Shown one piece after another: positions 24,359-32,669 of a DNA stretch of 64,000 bases (its first letter is position 1; the number at the start of each line of letters is the position of its first letter). The notes beneath the pieces are model-generated. The model was not told where the DNA came from, did no database searches, and saw only the letters and a list, made by a program, of their open reading frames with translations. Source of the stretch: Arthrobacter sp. efr-133-TYG-118 (GTDB taxonomy: Bacteria; Actinomycetota; Actinomycetes; Actinomycetales; Micrococcaceae); the NCBI RefSeq assembly GCF_030209755.1, contig NZ_JARVRH010000015.1:1-64000 (forward strand), in the 5' to 3' direction. The translations under genes and the position numbers were made by a program.

Positions 24359-26857
24359 ATGACAGAGCATCCGCATACTCAGCAGGTTCAGATGGAGCCT
24401 TCCGTGGCTGAAGGGCATCCGTTGCCTCCTGCACGGTCTTTCGATGTCAGGATGCTCTTTCCTGGCGCCATTTTGGGGGCTGCGGCGTACGCTGTCACTC
24501 TCGCGGTTTCTCTTGCTGCGTTGGCGCTCTCGGTGGCGGGGGCCGGGTTCGGGCAGGACGGTGCAGGGAAACTGCCTTCGAATCTGCCGGTTCCGGCCGG
24601 TACGGTGCCCTCTCCGTGGCAGATCTTCTTCCAGCTTGCCGTTCAGTTGGTGGCAATGAGCCAGTTCGGGGCCTTGGGTACGAGCGTGGAGGCGAGCGTG
24701 CCATTCCTGGGGACCGTCCACGGTTCAGGTTCAGTGTTCGCCGTCCCGCTGCTGCTGACTGCGGTGGCTGCGGCCGTTTGCTTTTTCGGAGGTCGAAGGG
24801 CCGGGAACCGGCGGCCATCCGGTTCGACGGCTCACGTCTGGGTGGAGTCGGCCGCGACGGGTGCGGTGTTTTGTCTTCTGGTGAATGTCGCGGCGGCGGT
24901 CTTCGCGATTGCGGTCCCGGCTCCGATGGTGAAGATCAGTCCGTTGAGCGCGGTCTCGTTTGGCTCGATCGTCGTATCGCTGGTCGTGGCGACCCTCGCT
25001 ACCGTCGCAGGAAGGGCTTCCGCGCGGCCGGGAACGATCTCTGCACGCTGGAGTCCTTGGCTCAGGCCCTTGTGGGCGGTGTCTGTCCACTTCGGGATCT
25101 TCCTCGGGGTAGCTGTGCCGCTAGCTGTCCTCGTCCTGGGTGTCCAGTTTGGATGGCCCATGACACTTTCGACACTGCTGTGGGCGCCGACCGCGGGCCT
25201 GTACTTGCTGGGACTTGGGCATCTGAGCCCCCTAGCCCGGTCGTGGGGCATGTCATCCATCGGTTCCTCCTCGTCGAACGTGGCCGGGTCAGACTTTTCC
25301 TTCGGGATGGGCCTCGCCCAGTTCGGGCTGCCTGTGTGGGCTGCGTGGTTGCTCGTCCTCCTGGCTGTCGTGGTTTCCTTGGCCACCTCCGTTTTCTGGT
25401 ACCTGCGCCGAAACCCGGAACCCGGCAGCGGTATCAAGCAGTGGGCCGAGCTGCCCGTGGCGTTTCTCGCTGCCGGGCTTCTGGCGTCCTGGATGAGCAC
25501 AGTCTCGGGTTCCTTCGACGCTTCATCGCTGGCTTCGGGAAATGGAGCCTTGACTCTGACCCCGCTCACCGGTCTGATCTTGGCGGTTTGGGGTTTGGGG
25601 ATCGAGGTGTCCGCGCGGCACGCCGCACCACGCCTGGTCTCGTATATCCCGCTGAGCATTATCCACCGGATCCTCCCGCAATCCCTCCACGCGGCCCCTG
25701 GCGTTGGTGTGATCCCTGACGCCGGCCTCTTCGGGGCCGAAGCACCTCTCGAAAGGCATCCCGCGGCCTCCGGGGATGCCTCCAACGCCAGAGCTCCTCA
25801 CGAACCAGCCCCCTTGCATCCCGCCTTGGCTGCAAGGGAACCGCTCTCTGCCCGTTCAAAGCGGAACCTCGTAACGGTTCTCGGGGGAGCCGGTTTGGTG
25901 GCCGTGCTTGTTGTCGGGTTGACGGTCATGGTCAACGTGATCAAGGGATCGAACGGGCCCGACAAGCTTGTGGCTTCCTATCTCCAGGCTCTCGAGGACG
26001 GACAGGCATCCAAGGCCTTGACTCTCGCAGACCCGGGCCTGGCCAACGACCAGAGATCCCTCCTCACCGATGCCGTGTACTCCAAGGCAGCCAAGCGAAT
26101 AGACGGATTCACCATCCTCTCGACCAAGACCACTGATACGACAGCGACCGTCGTCGCAGAGCTTCGCCAGGACGGCCGAAAGCAGCAATCCACCTTCACT
26201 CTCCACAAGACGAACCCCGAGCTTCTCGACGACCACTGGACAATGGACTCGGCTCCACTGGGCAAGCTCACAGTCTCCTCCACCAGCCCGATTCAGAAAG
26301 CCCTCGTCGATGGCCAGGAAACCACGCTGGCCATCACCGGCAGCGAATACGGCAACAAGGGCACCCAGTTCCCGGTTTTCCCGGGTGAGTACACCATTGA
26401 GCTGCCTCCCACGGAAAAGTACCTCACCGCGCAGAAGGCCGTCGTCCTGGTCTCAATCGACAACTACACGGGCTCGGCCAACCTGAGCATCGAACCCTCT
26501 GAAGCGTTGAAGACCGAAGCGGCCGCTCAGGCCGACGCGCTCCTGGCCACTTGCGCCAAATCCACCGACTTCAGGCCCAAGGGCTGTCCTTTCGGAACCT
26601 ATTCCTTCTCGACAACCCGCAACGTGCAATGGACCCTGACGAAGAAACCCACCTACAAGCTCAGCGGTACCAGCGGATCCGGGTGGGCGCTCAGTACCGA
26701 CACCTCGGGAGAAGCTAAAGCCAACTACGAACGCGACGCCTCATACGGTTTCGGCGCGGCTGACTGGAAACCGGACAGCACCACCGCGACGATATCCTTC
26801 TCAGCCACCGTGACCGCCCAGGACAACACCGTTCACCTCAATTACAACGGCTACTGA
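24359..26857 (+). CDS. Large unrecognised membrane protein with C-terminal extracellular-type domains
   Basis: An 832-residue protein I do not recognise. The N-terminal half (about residues 25-430) holds some ten hydrophobic segments separated by short loops. A Pro/Ala-rich linker follows, then one more membrane helix near residue 510 (TVLGGAGLVAVLVVGLTVMV). The remaining 310 residues are soluble: an NTF2/TcaA-like section (GPDKLVASYLQALEDGQASK), a section with GEYTIELPPTEKYLTA, and a C-terminal domain with two Cys (LATCAKSTDFRPKGCPFGTY) ending in aromatic-rich beta strands. GGGGGATTT precedes the ATG. It stands alone between the gene cluster and a methyltransferase. Envelope stress sensing or surface assembly is possible but unproven. 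Confidence 0.6.
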   Translation: MTEHPHTQQVQMEPSVAEGHPLPPARSFDVRMLFPGAILGAAAYAVTLAVSLAALALSVAGAGFGQDGAGKLPSNLPVPAGTVPSPWQIFFQLAVQLVAMSQFGALGTSVEASVPFLGTVHGSGSVFAVPLLLTAVAAAVCFFGGRRAGNRRPSGSTAHVWVESAATGAVFCLLVNVAAAVFAIAVPAPMVKISPLSAVSFGSIVVSLVVATLATVAGRASARPGTISARWSPWLRPLWAVSVHFGIFLGVAVPLAVLVLGVQFGWPMTLSTLLWAPTAGLYLLGLGHLSPLARSWGMSSIGSSSSNVAGSDFSFGMGLAQFGLPVWAAWLLVLLAVVVSLATSVFWYLRRNPEPGSGIKQWAELPVAFLAAGLLASWMSTVSGSFDASSLASGNGALTLTPLTGLILAVWGLGIEVSARHAAPRLVSYIPLSIIHRILPQSLHAAPGVGVIPDAGLFGAEAPLERHPAASGDASNARAPHEPAPLHPALAAREPLSARSKRNLVTVLGGAGLVAVLVVGLTVMVNVIKGSNGPDKLVASYLQALEDGQASKALTLADPGLANDQRSLLTDAVYSKAAKRIDGFTILSTKTTDTTATVVAELRQDGRKQQSTFTLHKTNPELLDDHWTMDSAPLGKLTVSSTSPIQKALVDGQETTLAITGSEYGNKGTQFPVFPGEYTIELPPTEKYLTAQKAVVLVSIDNYTGSANLSIEPSEALKTEAAAQADALLATCAKSTDFRPKGCPFGTYSFSTTRNVQWTLTKKPTYKLSGTSGSGWALSTDTSGEAKANYERDASYGFGAADWKPDSTTATISFSATVTAQDNTVHLNYNGY

Positions 26858-27124
26858 CAGCAAAGACACGGATTTTCCCGCCAAACCAGCACCCTCCGCG
26901 CTACGACCACTGAAGGTCAGACCCGGGCAAGGATTGGCGAGCTCCAGGCCGTCAACGTCAACCGCTCAGAGAAGGCCCTCGGAGCCAGGGCCTTCTCTGA
27001 GGCATCCTCGGCTTGGTTTGCGGTCTTGTCCACGGAGGCTGTTGGAATCGTCTCGCTGGCCTTGAACTGGGTGCGATTCAGCGAGATGGCATGTTGCTGC
27101 ATGAATGACCACGCAAGACGCGGT
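26858..27124. other. Intergenic stretch with one hairpin, no gene recognised
   Basis: Apart from the terminator-like hairpin at 26966-27000, neither strand holds a frame with a ribosome site or recognisable protein. A minus-strand frame of about 80 codons reads as low-complexity Ser/Thr/Ala sequence and is judged spurious. Confidence 0.4.
26966..27000. terminator. 14-bp perfect hairpin after the large membrane protein
   Basis: TCAGAGAAGGCCCT (26966-26979) pairs perfectly with AGGGCCTTCTCTGA (26987-27000) around seven bases. It lies between two convergent genes, 109 bases after the membrane-protein stop, and could serve both. No long T-run follows on either side. Confidence 0.55.
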
Positions 27125-27805
27125 TCAGGCTGGGTGACTTCGGGTGGCCCGGAGAACACTGTCGATGGTGGTGGCGTGTTGGCCCTCCGGACCCGTCACG
27201 GCGCGTTCCCGGGAATCGGCAACATTGATCCTCCATGAGCCGGGGCCGCTGGTGAGCGCCTCGACCAAGTCCTCGGGAGTGAAGAACTTGTCCTTCATGT
27301 CCTTGTGCCCGCTCCACGGGGTCAGTCCATCCGGATGATGTCCGACCATCAACAAAGCGCCGCCGGGAGCCACGGCTGCCGCGGCCGAGGCAAGGGAATC
27401 GCGCCACGGCAGGAGCGGAGAATGAAGGAATTGGGAGGACACCAGATCGAAACCCTCGTGGGGGTGCCACGAGCCGAAGTTCCGTTGCAGCCACGAGATC
27501 CGGTCCTGGAGCCCGACGTCGGCGGCATGGGCTTCTGCCCGTTCAAGCGCGACGGCGGAGACGTCCACCGCGGTCACCGTCCAGCCATGTTGGGCGAGCC
27601 AGATGGCGTCCGCGCCTTCCCCGCAGCCGAGATCCAGGGCGGTGCCGGGAACCAGTTCCTTGGCTTCGGCGATCAGCTGCGGATTGGGATTCCCGCTCCA
27701 TCTCTTTGGCTTTTCCCGATACACCTCGTCCCAGAACTGCGCCGGGTCGGCGTCCTGGCCGGTTTCGTTGTGGAGGTGGGCTCCGCTGTCGTGCTGGTGC
27801 GTCAT
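27125..27805 (-). CDS. Class I SAM-dependent methyltransferase
   Basis: A 226-residue methyltransferase. The SAM site is ALDLGCGEGADAIWLAQHGW, followed by VTAVDVSAVALERAEAHA for the acidic loop and FDLVSSQFLH for motif II. The N-terminus has FWDEVYREKPKRWSGNPN, a pattern seen in small-molecule methyltransferases of the TehB/thiopurine type. The substrate is unknown; detoxification is typical of the group. It is divergent from the DEAD-box helicase, with the helicase leader in between. Confidence 0.8.
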   Translation of the reverse strand: MTHQHDSGAHLHNETGQDADPAQFWDEVYREKPKRWSGNPNPQLIAEAKELVPGTALDLGCGEGADAIWLAQHGWTVTAVDVSAVALERAEAHAADVGLQDRISWLQRNFGSWHPHEGFDLVSSQFLHSPLLPWRDSLASAAAAVAPGGALLMVGHHPDGLTPWSGHKDMKDKFFTPEDLVEALTSGPGSWRINVADSRERAVTGPEGQHATTIDSVLRATRSHPA

Positions 27806-27887
27806 GGCTCAAGCCTGCCCCGAGGTGCCCCCGTGAGGCAACGGCCGCCCAAAGGACCCCGTGGAAAGGCTGGCTGTCCGCGGATGC

Positions 27888-27893
27888 TAGAAT
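27888..27893 (+). promoter_or_regulatory. Extended -10 promoter for the helicase leader
   Basis: TGC followed by TAGAAT (27888-27893) is an extended -10 element. No good -35 box is found at the expected distance. Transcription would start near 27900, giving a leader of about 235 nt before the helicase. Confidence 0.4.
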
Positions 27894-27904
27894 AGATCTA
27901 CTTG

Positions 27905-28000
27905 ATGTGCAGTGATGCCCGCTTAGTCCCCGAATTTGGCTTGGTTCCAAACTTGGGAAGTGGGCTTTTTTCATGTGAGAGGCACATCCTGCGTCGATGA
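27905..28000 (+). CDS. Possible 31-residue leader peptide of the helicase transcript
   Basis: An ATG about five bases after the inferred transcription start opens a frame reading MCSDARLVPEFGLVPNLGSG and ending LRR before a stop at 28000. It spans the hairpin and T-run at 27917-27971, so ribosomes on it would affect that structure, as in classical attenuators. No ribosome site precedes it, so it would need leaderless initiation, which is common in actinobacteria. Its translation is unproven. Confidence 0.3.
   Translation: MCSDARLVPEFGLVPNLGSGLFSCERHILRR
27917..27971 (+). terminator. Intrinsic terminator inside the helicase leader (candidate attenuator)
   Basis: GCCCGCTT (27917-27924) pairs with AAGTGGGC (27958-27965), with further partial pairing inside (CCCGAATTTGG against CCAAACTTGGG), and TTTTTT follows at 27966-27971. 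There is no plus-strand gene just upstream that needs a terminator. It lies after the inferred promoter and 165 nt before the helicase start, so conditional read-through is a plausible control. Confidence 0.5.
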
Positions 28001-28135
28001 ACGCGTTTTCTCTGGTCCCGGCCACGGCTTATTGCCTACCGGTCGATCACTGACTTTTTCCTCGGCGAACCCTTGGCCCAACCGGCGTCGGGGGACGATG
28101 TCCGTTGGACACCGCCAGAAAGACCCTTGAAACAC

Positions 28136-29860
28136 ATGACTACTTTTGCTGCCCTTGGCACGCCCAAGGCCATCGCCGAGTCCCTCGCTGCAGATGGCAT
28201 CGAAGAAGCTTTCCCCATCCAGGTCAAGACCCTTCCGGATACGCTCGCAGGCCGCGACGTCCTGGGCCGTGGCCGCACCGGCTCCGGTAAGACCATCGCT
28301 TTCGCTATCCCGCTCGTGGCACGTCTCGCCGAGCGCGAAGCCAAGCACTTCCGCAAGCCGGGCCGCCCGATGGGTCTGGTCCTCGCACCGACCCGCGAGC
28401 TGGCCACCCAGATCAACGCCACCATCGAGCCGCTCGCCAAGGCCATGGGCCTGAACACTACGGTCATCTACGGCGGTATCTCCCAAGCCCGCCAGGAAAA
28501 GGCGCTGCGCGCCGGCGTCGACATTGTCATCGCCTGCCCGGGCCGCCTTGAGGACCTCATCCGCCAGCGCATCCTGACGCTCGAAGCCGTCGAGATCACC
28601 GTGCTGGACGAGGCCGACCACATGGCTGACCTCGGCTTCCTCCCGGTAGTCAAGAAGCTCATGGACATGACTCCTACCCAGGGTCAGCGTCTGCTCTTCT
28701 CCGCGACGTTGGACAACGGTGTTGACAAACTGGTCAACCGTTACCTGTCCAACCCGCTGACCCACTCGGTGGATGACCCGCAGGCCGCCGTCACCACCAT
28801 GGAGCACCACGTCCTGGTGGTCAACGACCAGACCGTCAAGAAGCAGCTGATCGTGGAACTGGCTTCCGGCGCCGGCCGCCGCCTCCTCTTCATGCGGACC
28901 AAGCACCACGCACGCAAGTTGGCCAAGACCCTGACCGATTGCGGCATTCCCGCCGTCGATCTCCACGGCAACCTGTCGCAGAATGCCCGTGACCGCAACC
29001 TCGCCGAGTTTGCCAGCGGCGAAGTCCGGGTGCTGGTGGCCACCGACGTCGCGGCGCGCGGCGTCCACGTCGACGACGTCGAACTCGTCATCCACGTCGA
29101 CCCGCCCACAGAGCACAAGGCTTACCTGCACCGCTCCGGCCGTACGGCCCGTGCCGGTTCCGACGGCACCGTGGTCACGCTGACGCTTCCCGAGCAGCAG
29201 TCCGACGTCAAGAAGCTCATGAAGGCTGCCGGCGTCGACGTCTCGTTCGAGCGCGTCACGGCCAACTCCCCGTTGATTGCCGAACTGGTGGGCCAGGTTG
29301 CCGACAAGGTTGACCCGCGCACTCGTGCGGCATTGCTTGCGGCGAAGACCCAGCAGCCGGGCGGCGGTACCTCCACCGGTGCCAACGCCCAGCGCAAGCG
29401 CAACCGCCGTTCCACCCAGGCTGCACCCACTGCGGGTGGCCGTGGTGGTCGCGGTGGCCGTGGCAAGGTTGCGGCCGAGCCTGTGCGCACCGACATCAAC
29501 CGCGCTGATCGCCGCGCAGCAGCGAACGACGACGTCGCCCGCAGCTCACGTGGACGCGGCAACGCCGCTTCCGGTCACCGCAACGACGTTCCTGGCGCAC
29601 AGGGCCAAGGTGGTCGCAGCGGACGTCCGGCAACCGGTCAGCGTGCATCTGGCGGTAACCGCTCGGCGTCGGCTCCGCGCACGGAATCCGCTACTTCCAC
29701 GCGTACCAGCGGCAACAAGTCCGTATGGTCCTCGAACACCGGTGGCAACTCCGGTGGCTCCTACGGCTCCGGCTCAGGCAACTCGGGTTCCGGCCGTCCG
29801 GCCCGGAGCGGCCCGCGCCGTGCCTCGGCTCCGGCGTCGAACGAACGCCGCGGCCGCTAA
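28136..29860 (+). CDS. DEAD-box RNA helicase
   Basis: A 574-residue ATP-dependent RNA helicase. Visible motifs: the Q motif (FPIQVKTLPDTLAGRDVL), Walker A GRTGSGKT, APTRELATQI, TPGR-like IACPGR, LDEADHMADLG, FSATLD, VATDVAARGVH and HRSGRTARAG. The core ends near residue 400. A 170-residue basic tail rich in Arg, Gly, Ser and Asn follows (GGRGGRGGRGK and similar), probably for RNA binding. In actinobacteria such proteins act in ribosome assembly and cold adaptation. The start at 28136 (MTTFAALGTPKA) matches family length. The long leader with an internal terminator suggests post-initiation control. Confidence 0.92.
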   Translation: MTTFAALGTPKAIAESLAADGIEEAFPIQVKTLPDTLAGRDVLGRGRTGSGKTIAFAIPLVARLAEREAKHFRKPGRPMGLVLAPTRELATQINATIEPLAKAMGLNTTVIYGGISQARQEKALRAGVDIVIACPGRLEDLIRQRILTLEAVEITVLDEADHMADLGFLPVVKKLMDMTPTQGQRLLFSATLDNGVDKLVNRYLSNPLTHSVDDPQAAVTTMEHHVLVVNDQTVKKQLIVELASGAGRRLLFMRTKHHARKLAKTLTDCGIPAVDLHGNLSQNARDRNLAEFASGEVRVLVATDVAARGVHVDDVELVIHVDPPTEHKAYLHRSGRTARAGSDGTVVTLTLPEQQSDVKKLMKAAGVDVSFERVTANSPLIAELVGQVADKVDPRTRAALLAAKTQQPGGGTSTGANAQRKRNRRSTQAAPTAGGRGGRGGRGKVAAEPVRTDINRADRRAAANDDVARSSRGRGNAASGHRNDVPGAQGQGGRSGRPATGQRASGGNRSASAPRTESATSTRTSGNKSVWSSNTGGNSGGSYGSGSGNSGSGRPARSGPRRASAPASNERRGR

Positions 29861-29872
29861 GCCACTTGTGGT

Positions 29873-30045
29873 CCAGGTTCTCCGCTGGACATGCTCAACC
29901 TTGGTAGCAAGGAGTGGACATATTCCTGATATGTCCACTCTCTGACCCAAGAGCGGAGCATGCTCATTGTCCGTTCGCCAGGTTCTCCGCTGGACATGCT
30001 CAACCTTGGTAGCAAGGAGCGGACATATTCCTGATATGTCCACTC
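29873..30045. repeat. Two 68-bp direct repeats with internal GGACAT/ATGTCC hairpins
   Basis: The 68-base units 29873-29940 and 29978-30045 differ at one base. Each contains CTGGACATGCTCAACCTTGG and ends in AGTGGACATAT-TCCTG-ATATGTCCACT, an 11-bp hairpin (29913-29939 in unit 1). They separate the convergent helicase and MBL genes and could terminate both. The same core recurs, more diverged, at 32.7-32.8 kb. Confidence 0.85.
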
Positions 30046-30079
30046 CTATGCTCGAAGAATGAGCATGTCCCTATAGGGA

Positions 30080-30730
30080 TTACCAGCCGCGCTCGCGCCA
30101 TTCCGCAAGGTGTGGCCGCTCCGCACCGAGCGTAGTGGGATCTCCATGGCCCGGATGCACCACGGTGTCGTCCGGGTAGGCCTCGAACAGCCGTTCGCTC
30201 ACGTCGTTCAACAGCGAAGTGAAGCGTGCGGCGTCGTTCTGGGTGTTGCCGACGCCTCCGGGGAACAACGAGTCGCCGCTGAAAATGTGCGCGGGCCCTT
30301 CCGGGTCCCGGTACACGTAGGCGATCGAACCGGGAGTGTGGCCGCGCAAGTGCACCGCGGTGATGTCGAAACCGTCGAAGTTTCCCACATCGCCATGGTG
30401 CAACAGCACGTCAACGGGCACGGGCAGCGTCTCGGCGTCGTCCGCTCCGGCCGAGGTCTTCGCGCCCGTAGCTTCCACCAACCCGGGAAGCGCGCGGACG
30501 TGGTCCCAATGCTGGTGCGTCGTGGCGATCAGGGCCAGTTTCGGCGTGGCCGTGGTGTCCGCGGTCGAGTCTTCGATCATCTGTTGGATGGCCGGAAGGT
30601 CGTCCGCGGCGTCGATCAGGAGCTGCGCGCCGCTTGCCTTCGAGGTGAGCAGGTACACGTTGTTGTTCATCTCGCTGACCGAGATTCGCCGGATGGTGAT
30701 GTCACGCAGTGAATGAATGAGTGAGTCCAT
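30080..30730 (-). CDS. MBL-fold metallohydrolase, glyoxalase II-like
   Basis: A 216-residue metallo-beta-lactamase-fold hydrolase. The metal motif is ATTHQHWDHVRALPG, followed by the second histidine in HLRGHTPGSIAYVY, the aspartate in FSGDSLFPGGVGNT and the last histidine in VVHPGHGDPTT. The layout is that of hydroxyacylglutathione hydrolase-like proteins acting on thioesters or similar small substrates. It lies 36 bases downstream of the aldo/keto reductase stop on the same strand, so the two may be co-transcribed. Confidence 0.87.
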   Translation of the reverse strand: MDSLIHSLRDITIRRISVSEMNNNVYLLTSKASGAQLLIDAADDLPAIQQMIEDSTADTTATPKLALIATTHQHWDHVRALPGLVEATGAKTSAGADDAETLPVPVDVLLHHGDVGNFDGFDITAVHLRGHTPGSIAYVYRDPEGPAHIFSGDSLFPGGVGNTQNDAARFTSLLNDVSERLFEAYPDDTVVHPGHGDPTTLGAERPHLAEWRERGW

Positions 30731-30766
30731 TCGTCCACTCTACGGAAGCCGCCTGCGGCTTACCGC

Positions 30767-31786
30767 CTATTCGCGGCCCTGCGAAACCCAGGCGGGATCC
30801 GCGGACCGTGAGCCGACGACGGCGTCCGCGGCGCCGTCGAGCACGCCCAGTTGAGCGGCACTCAACTCAAGCGACAAGGCGCCCAGGTTCTCGTCGATCC
30901 GATGCGCTTTGCGCGTACCGGGGATGGGGACCACGCTGAGCTGGAGACGGCGGCCCTGGGCGAAAAGCCAGGCCAACGCCACTTGGGCGGGGGTTGCATC
31001 CCGGCCGGTGCTTTCGGACAACTCGGTGGCCACGGCACGTACCGCGGCAACAACCGCTTGGTTGGCGTCGAGTGCGCCGTCGGCAAAACGGGGGATGCGG
31101 TGCCGGAAATCGTTCTCGCCGAGTTGATCGGCGCTGACGGTTCCCGTGAGGAACCCCCGGCCAAGCGGCGAATAAGGCACGAAGCCCACACCCAGCTCTG
31201 CCGCAGTCGGGACGACGTTGCGTTCAACGTCCCGGCTCCAGATGGACCATTCGCTCTGCACGGCGGCTATCGGGTGCACGGCGTTGGCTTCCCTCAGCTC
31301 CTCGGCTGTCACTTCAGACAGGCCAAGGTGCCGGACCTTGCCTGCCCGGACAAGCTCCGCCATGGCCTCCACGGTTTCCACAATCGGAACGCGGAGGTCT
31401 CGGCGGTGCATGTAGTAGAGGTCGATGACGTCGGTGCCCAGGCGGCGGAGGCTCGCTTCCGCCGCCTGGGCCACGTACGCGGTATCTCCGCGGACATCGG
31501 TGTAGCCATCGCGCGGGTTGCCCACGATTCCAAACTTGGTGGCCAACTGGACATCGTCGCGCCGGTCCTTCAGCAGTTTCGCGATCAGTTCCTCGTTGTC
31601 GCCCGCGCCATATACGTCAGCGGTGTCGATGAAGCTGATGCCAGCATCCACGGCGTGATGCAGCGTCTTGAGGGATTCGGCGGGGTCAACCTCACCGTAC
31701 ACGGGCGTCAACGCCATCCCGCCGAAACCGAGGGGGCTCACGATCAGGCCATCGCCGAGCTGTACGTTCGTGGTTTCCGGGCTCAT
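30767..31786 (-). CDS. Aldo/keto reductase
   Basis: A 339-residue NADPH-dependent oxidoreductase with the TIM-barrel pattern of AKR family proteins. The catalytic Asp and Tyr are in ISFIDTADVYGAG, the lysine in QLATKFGIVG, and the histidine in DVIDLYYMHRRD. Cofactor-binding elements are visible later in YSPLGRGFLTG and in VVPIPGTRKAHRIDENLGAL. It reduces aldehydes or ketones, substrate unknown. Confidence 0.88.
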   Translation of the reverse strand: MSPETTNVQLGDGLIVSPLGFGGMALTPVYGEVDPAESLKTLHHAVDAGISFIDTADVYGAGDNEELIAKLLKDRRDDVQLATKFGIVGNPRDGYTDVRGDTAYVAQAAEASLRRLGTDVIDLYYMHRRDLRVPIVETVEAMAELVRAGKVRHLGLSEVTAEELREANAVHPIAAVQSEWSIWSRDVERNVVPTAAELGVGFVPYSPLGRGFLTGTVSADQLGENDFRHRIPRFADGALDANQAVVAAVRAVATELSESTGRDATPAQVALAWLFAQGRRLQLSVVPIPGTRKAHRIDENLGALSLELSAAQLGVLDGAADAVVGSRSADPAWVSQGRE

Positions 31787-31862
31787 GGTGCTTCTCCTTC
31801 GCCGAGTGTTCGTCTCATTGCTGGCAACTCCGGGGAGCGGGGGAGTATTCCGGGTCTGGTGC

Positions 31863-32228
31863 TTATGGCTGGGCCGGCTCTGTTACTTCATCCCGCTCCT
31901 CCGCGGGAAGGGCCTTCAGCCCGGCCGCGCAACCCACGATGCCCGCAATGAACAGCAGCTTGAGCGGGCTGGCCGGTTCGACGCCGGTGGCCATCGCCCA
32001 GCCGACCGTCAGTGCTGCCCCGATACCGACCCAGACGGCATATGCCGTGCCCAAGGGAATCCGCTTCACTGCGATGCCGAGGCCGATCATGCTGAGGCTT
32101 GCCGTGACGGCGAAGACCACGGTGGGGAGGGCTTGGCTAAAGCCGTCGGACAGTCCAAGGGCCGTCGCCCACACAGCTTCGAGCACGGCGGAGACGAGCA
32201 ATATGGCCCATGTGAACTTAGCGGTCAT
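31863..32228 (-). CDS. SMR-family exporter subunit, second of a pair (Gdx/SugE-type)
   Basis: A 121-residue four-helix small multidrug resistance protein. The essential glutamate is in SAVLEAVWATALGLSDGF and the helix 3 motif is IPLGTAYAVWVGIGAALTVG. The C-terminus has an extra charged tail (LPAEERDEVTEPAQP) not present in its partner. It starts two bases after the preceding SMR gene's stop, so the two are co-translated and probably form a heterodimer. The upstream guanidine riboswitch makes guanidinium the likely substrate. Confidence 0.88.
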   Translation of the reverse strand: MTAKFTWAILLVSAVLEAVWATALGLSDGFSQALPTVVFAVTASLSMIGLGIAVKRIPLGTAYAVWVGIGAALTVGWAMATGVEPASPLKLLFIAGIVGCAAGLKALPAEERDEVTEPAQP

Positions 32229-32230
32229 GG

Positions 32231-32545
32231 CTACGCCACCACCTTCAAGCCGACCACGCACACGCCGATCCCGGCGAGCAGGAGCAGCCGGGCCGCCGTC
32301 GGGCGCTCAACTTTGGTGATCATCGCGTAAGCGGCCGTGAGCACGACGCCGACTCCCACCCACACGGCATACGCAGTTCCGGTGGGGATGGATTGCATCG
32401 CGAAGGCAAGCCCCGCGGTGCTCGCAACCACGGTGACAAGGAAGATGGCGGAGGGGACCGGTTTGCGGAAGCCGTTGGAACGGTGGAGCGCTGCGGCCCA
32501 GACGGCCTCGAGTGCGCCGGACAGAATGAGGATTAACCACGACAT
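32231..32545 (-). CDS. SMR-family guanidinium exporter subunit, first of a pair
   Basis: A 104-residue four-helix exporter. E13 sits in SGALEAVWAAALHRSNGF, a sequence typical of the SugE/Gdx branch rather than the QacE/EmrE branch, and IPTGTAYAVWVGVGVVLTAA forms helix 3. The ATG at 32545 follows AAAGGA, which directly abuts a guanidine-III riboswitch. Members of this branch exchange guanidinium for protons across the membrane. Confidence 0.9.
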   Translation of the reverse strand: MSWLILILSGALEAVWAAALHRSNGFRKPVPSAIFLVTVVASTAGLAFAMQSIPTGTAYAVWVGVGVVLTAAYAMITKVERPTAARLLLLAGIGVCVVGLKVVA

Positions 32546-32557
32546 GACAGATCCTTT

Positions 32558-32598
32558 GGCCAGTCTTGTCGCGTGCCGGGTACTGAACCGTCGTCCGG
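32558..32598 (-). promoter_or_regulatory. Guanidine-III riboswitch controlling the SMR pair
   Basis: The minus-strand RNA reads CCGGACGACGGUUCAGU, then ACCCGGCACGCGACAAGAC and UGGCC. It is 41 nt long, the same length as the well-studied Thermobifida fusca guanidine-III aptamer, and carries the same blocks CCGGACGA, ACCCGG and ACAAGAC that form its pseudoknot. Its 3' end touches the ribosome site AAAGGA (32557-32552) of the first SMR gene. Guanidine binding would then control access to that site, which fits the class's translational mode. Confidence 0.9.
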
Positions 32599-32669
32599 AG
32601 GTCCCTGTGCGGGCCTTCCTTCGAGGCTAGCAAAGCCCGACGCCGGGTGGCCAGCTTTGGTGGCGAGCC

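Noticed and set aside
26917..27159. Minus-strand 80-codon frame after the large membrane protein
   Set aside because: It overlaps a hairpin, lacks a ribosome site and shows no domain-like pattern.
27971..29131. Minus-strand frame of about 385 codons opposite the helicase
   Set aside because: It is antisense to conserved helicase motifs and starts at no plausible ribosome site.
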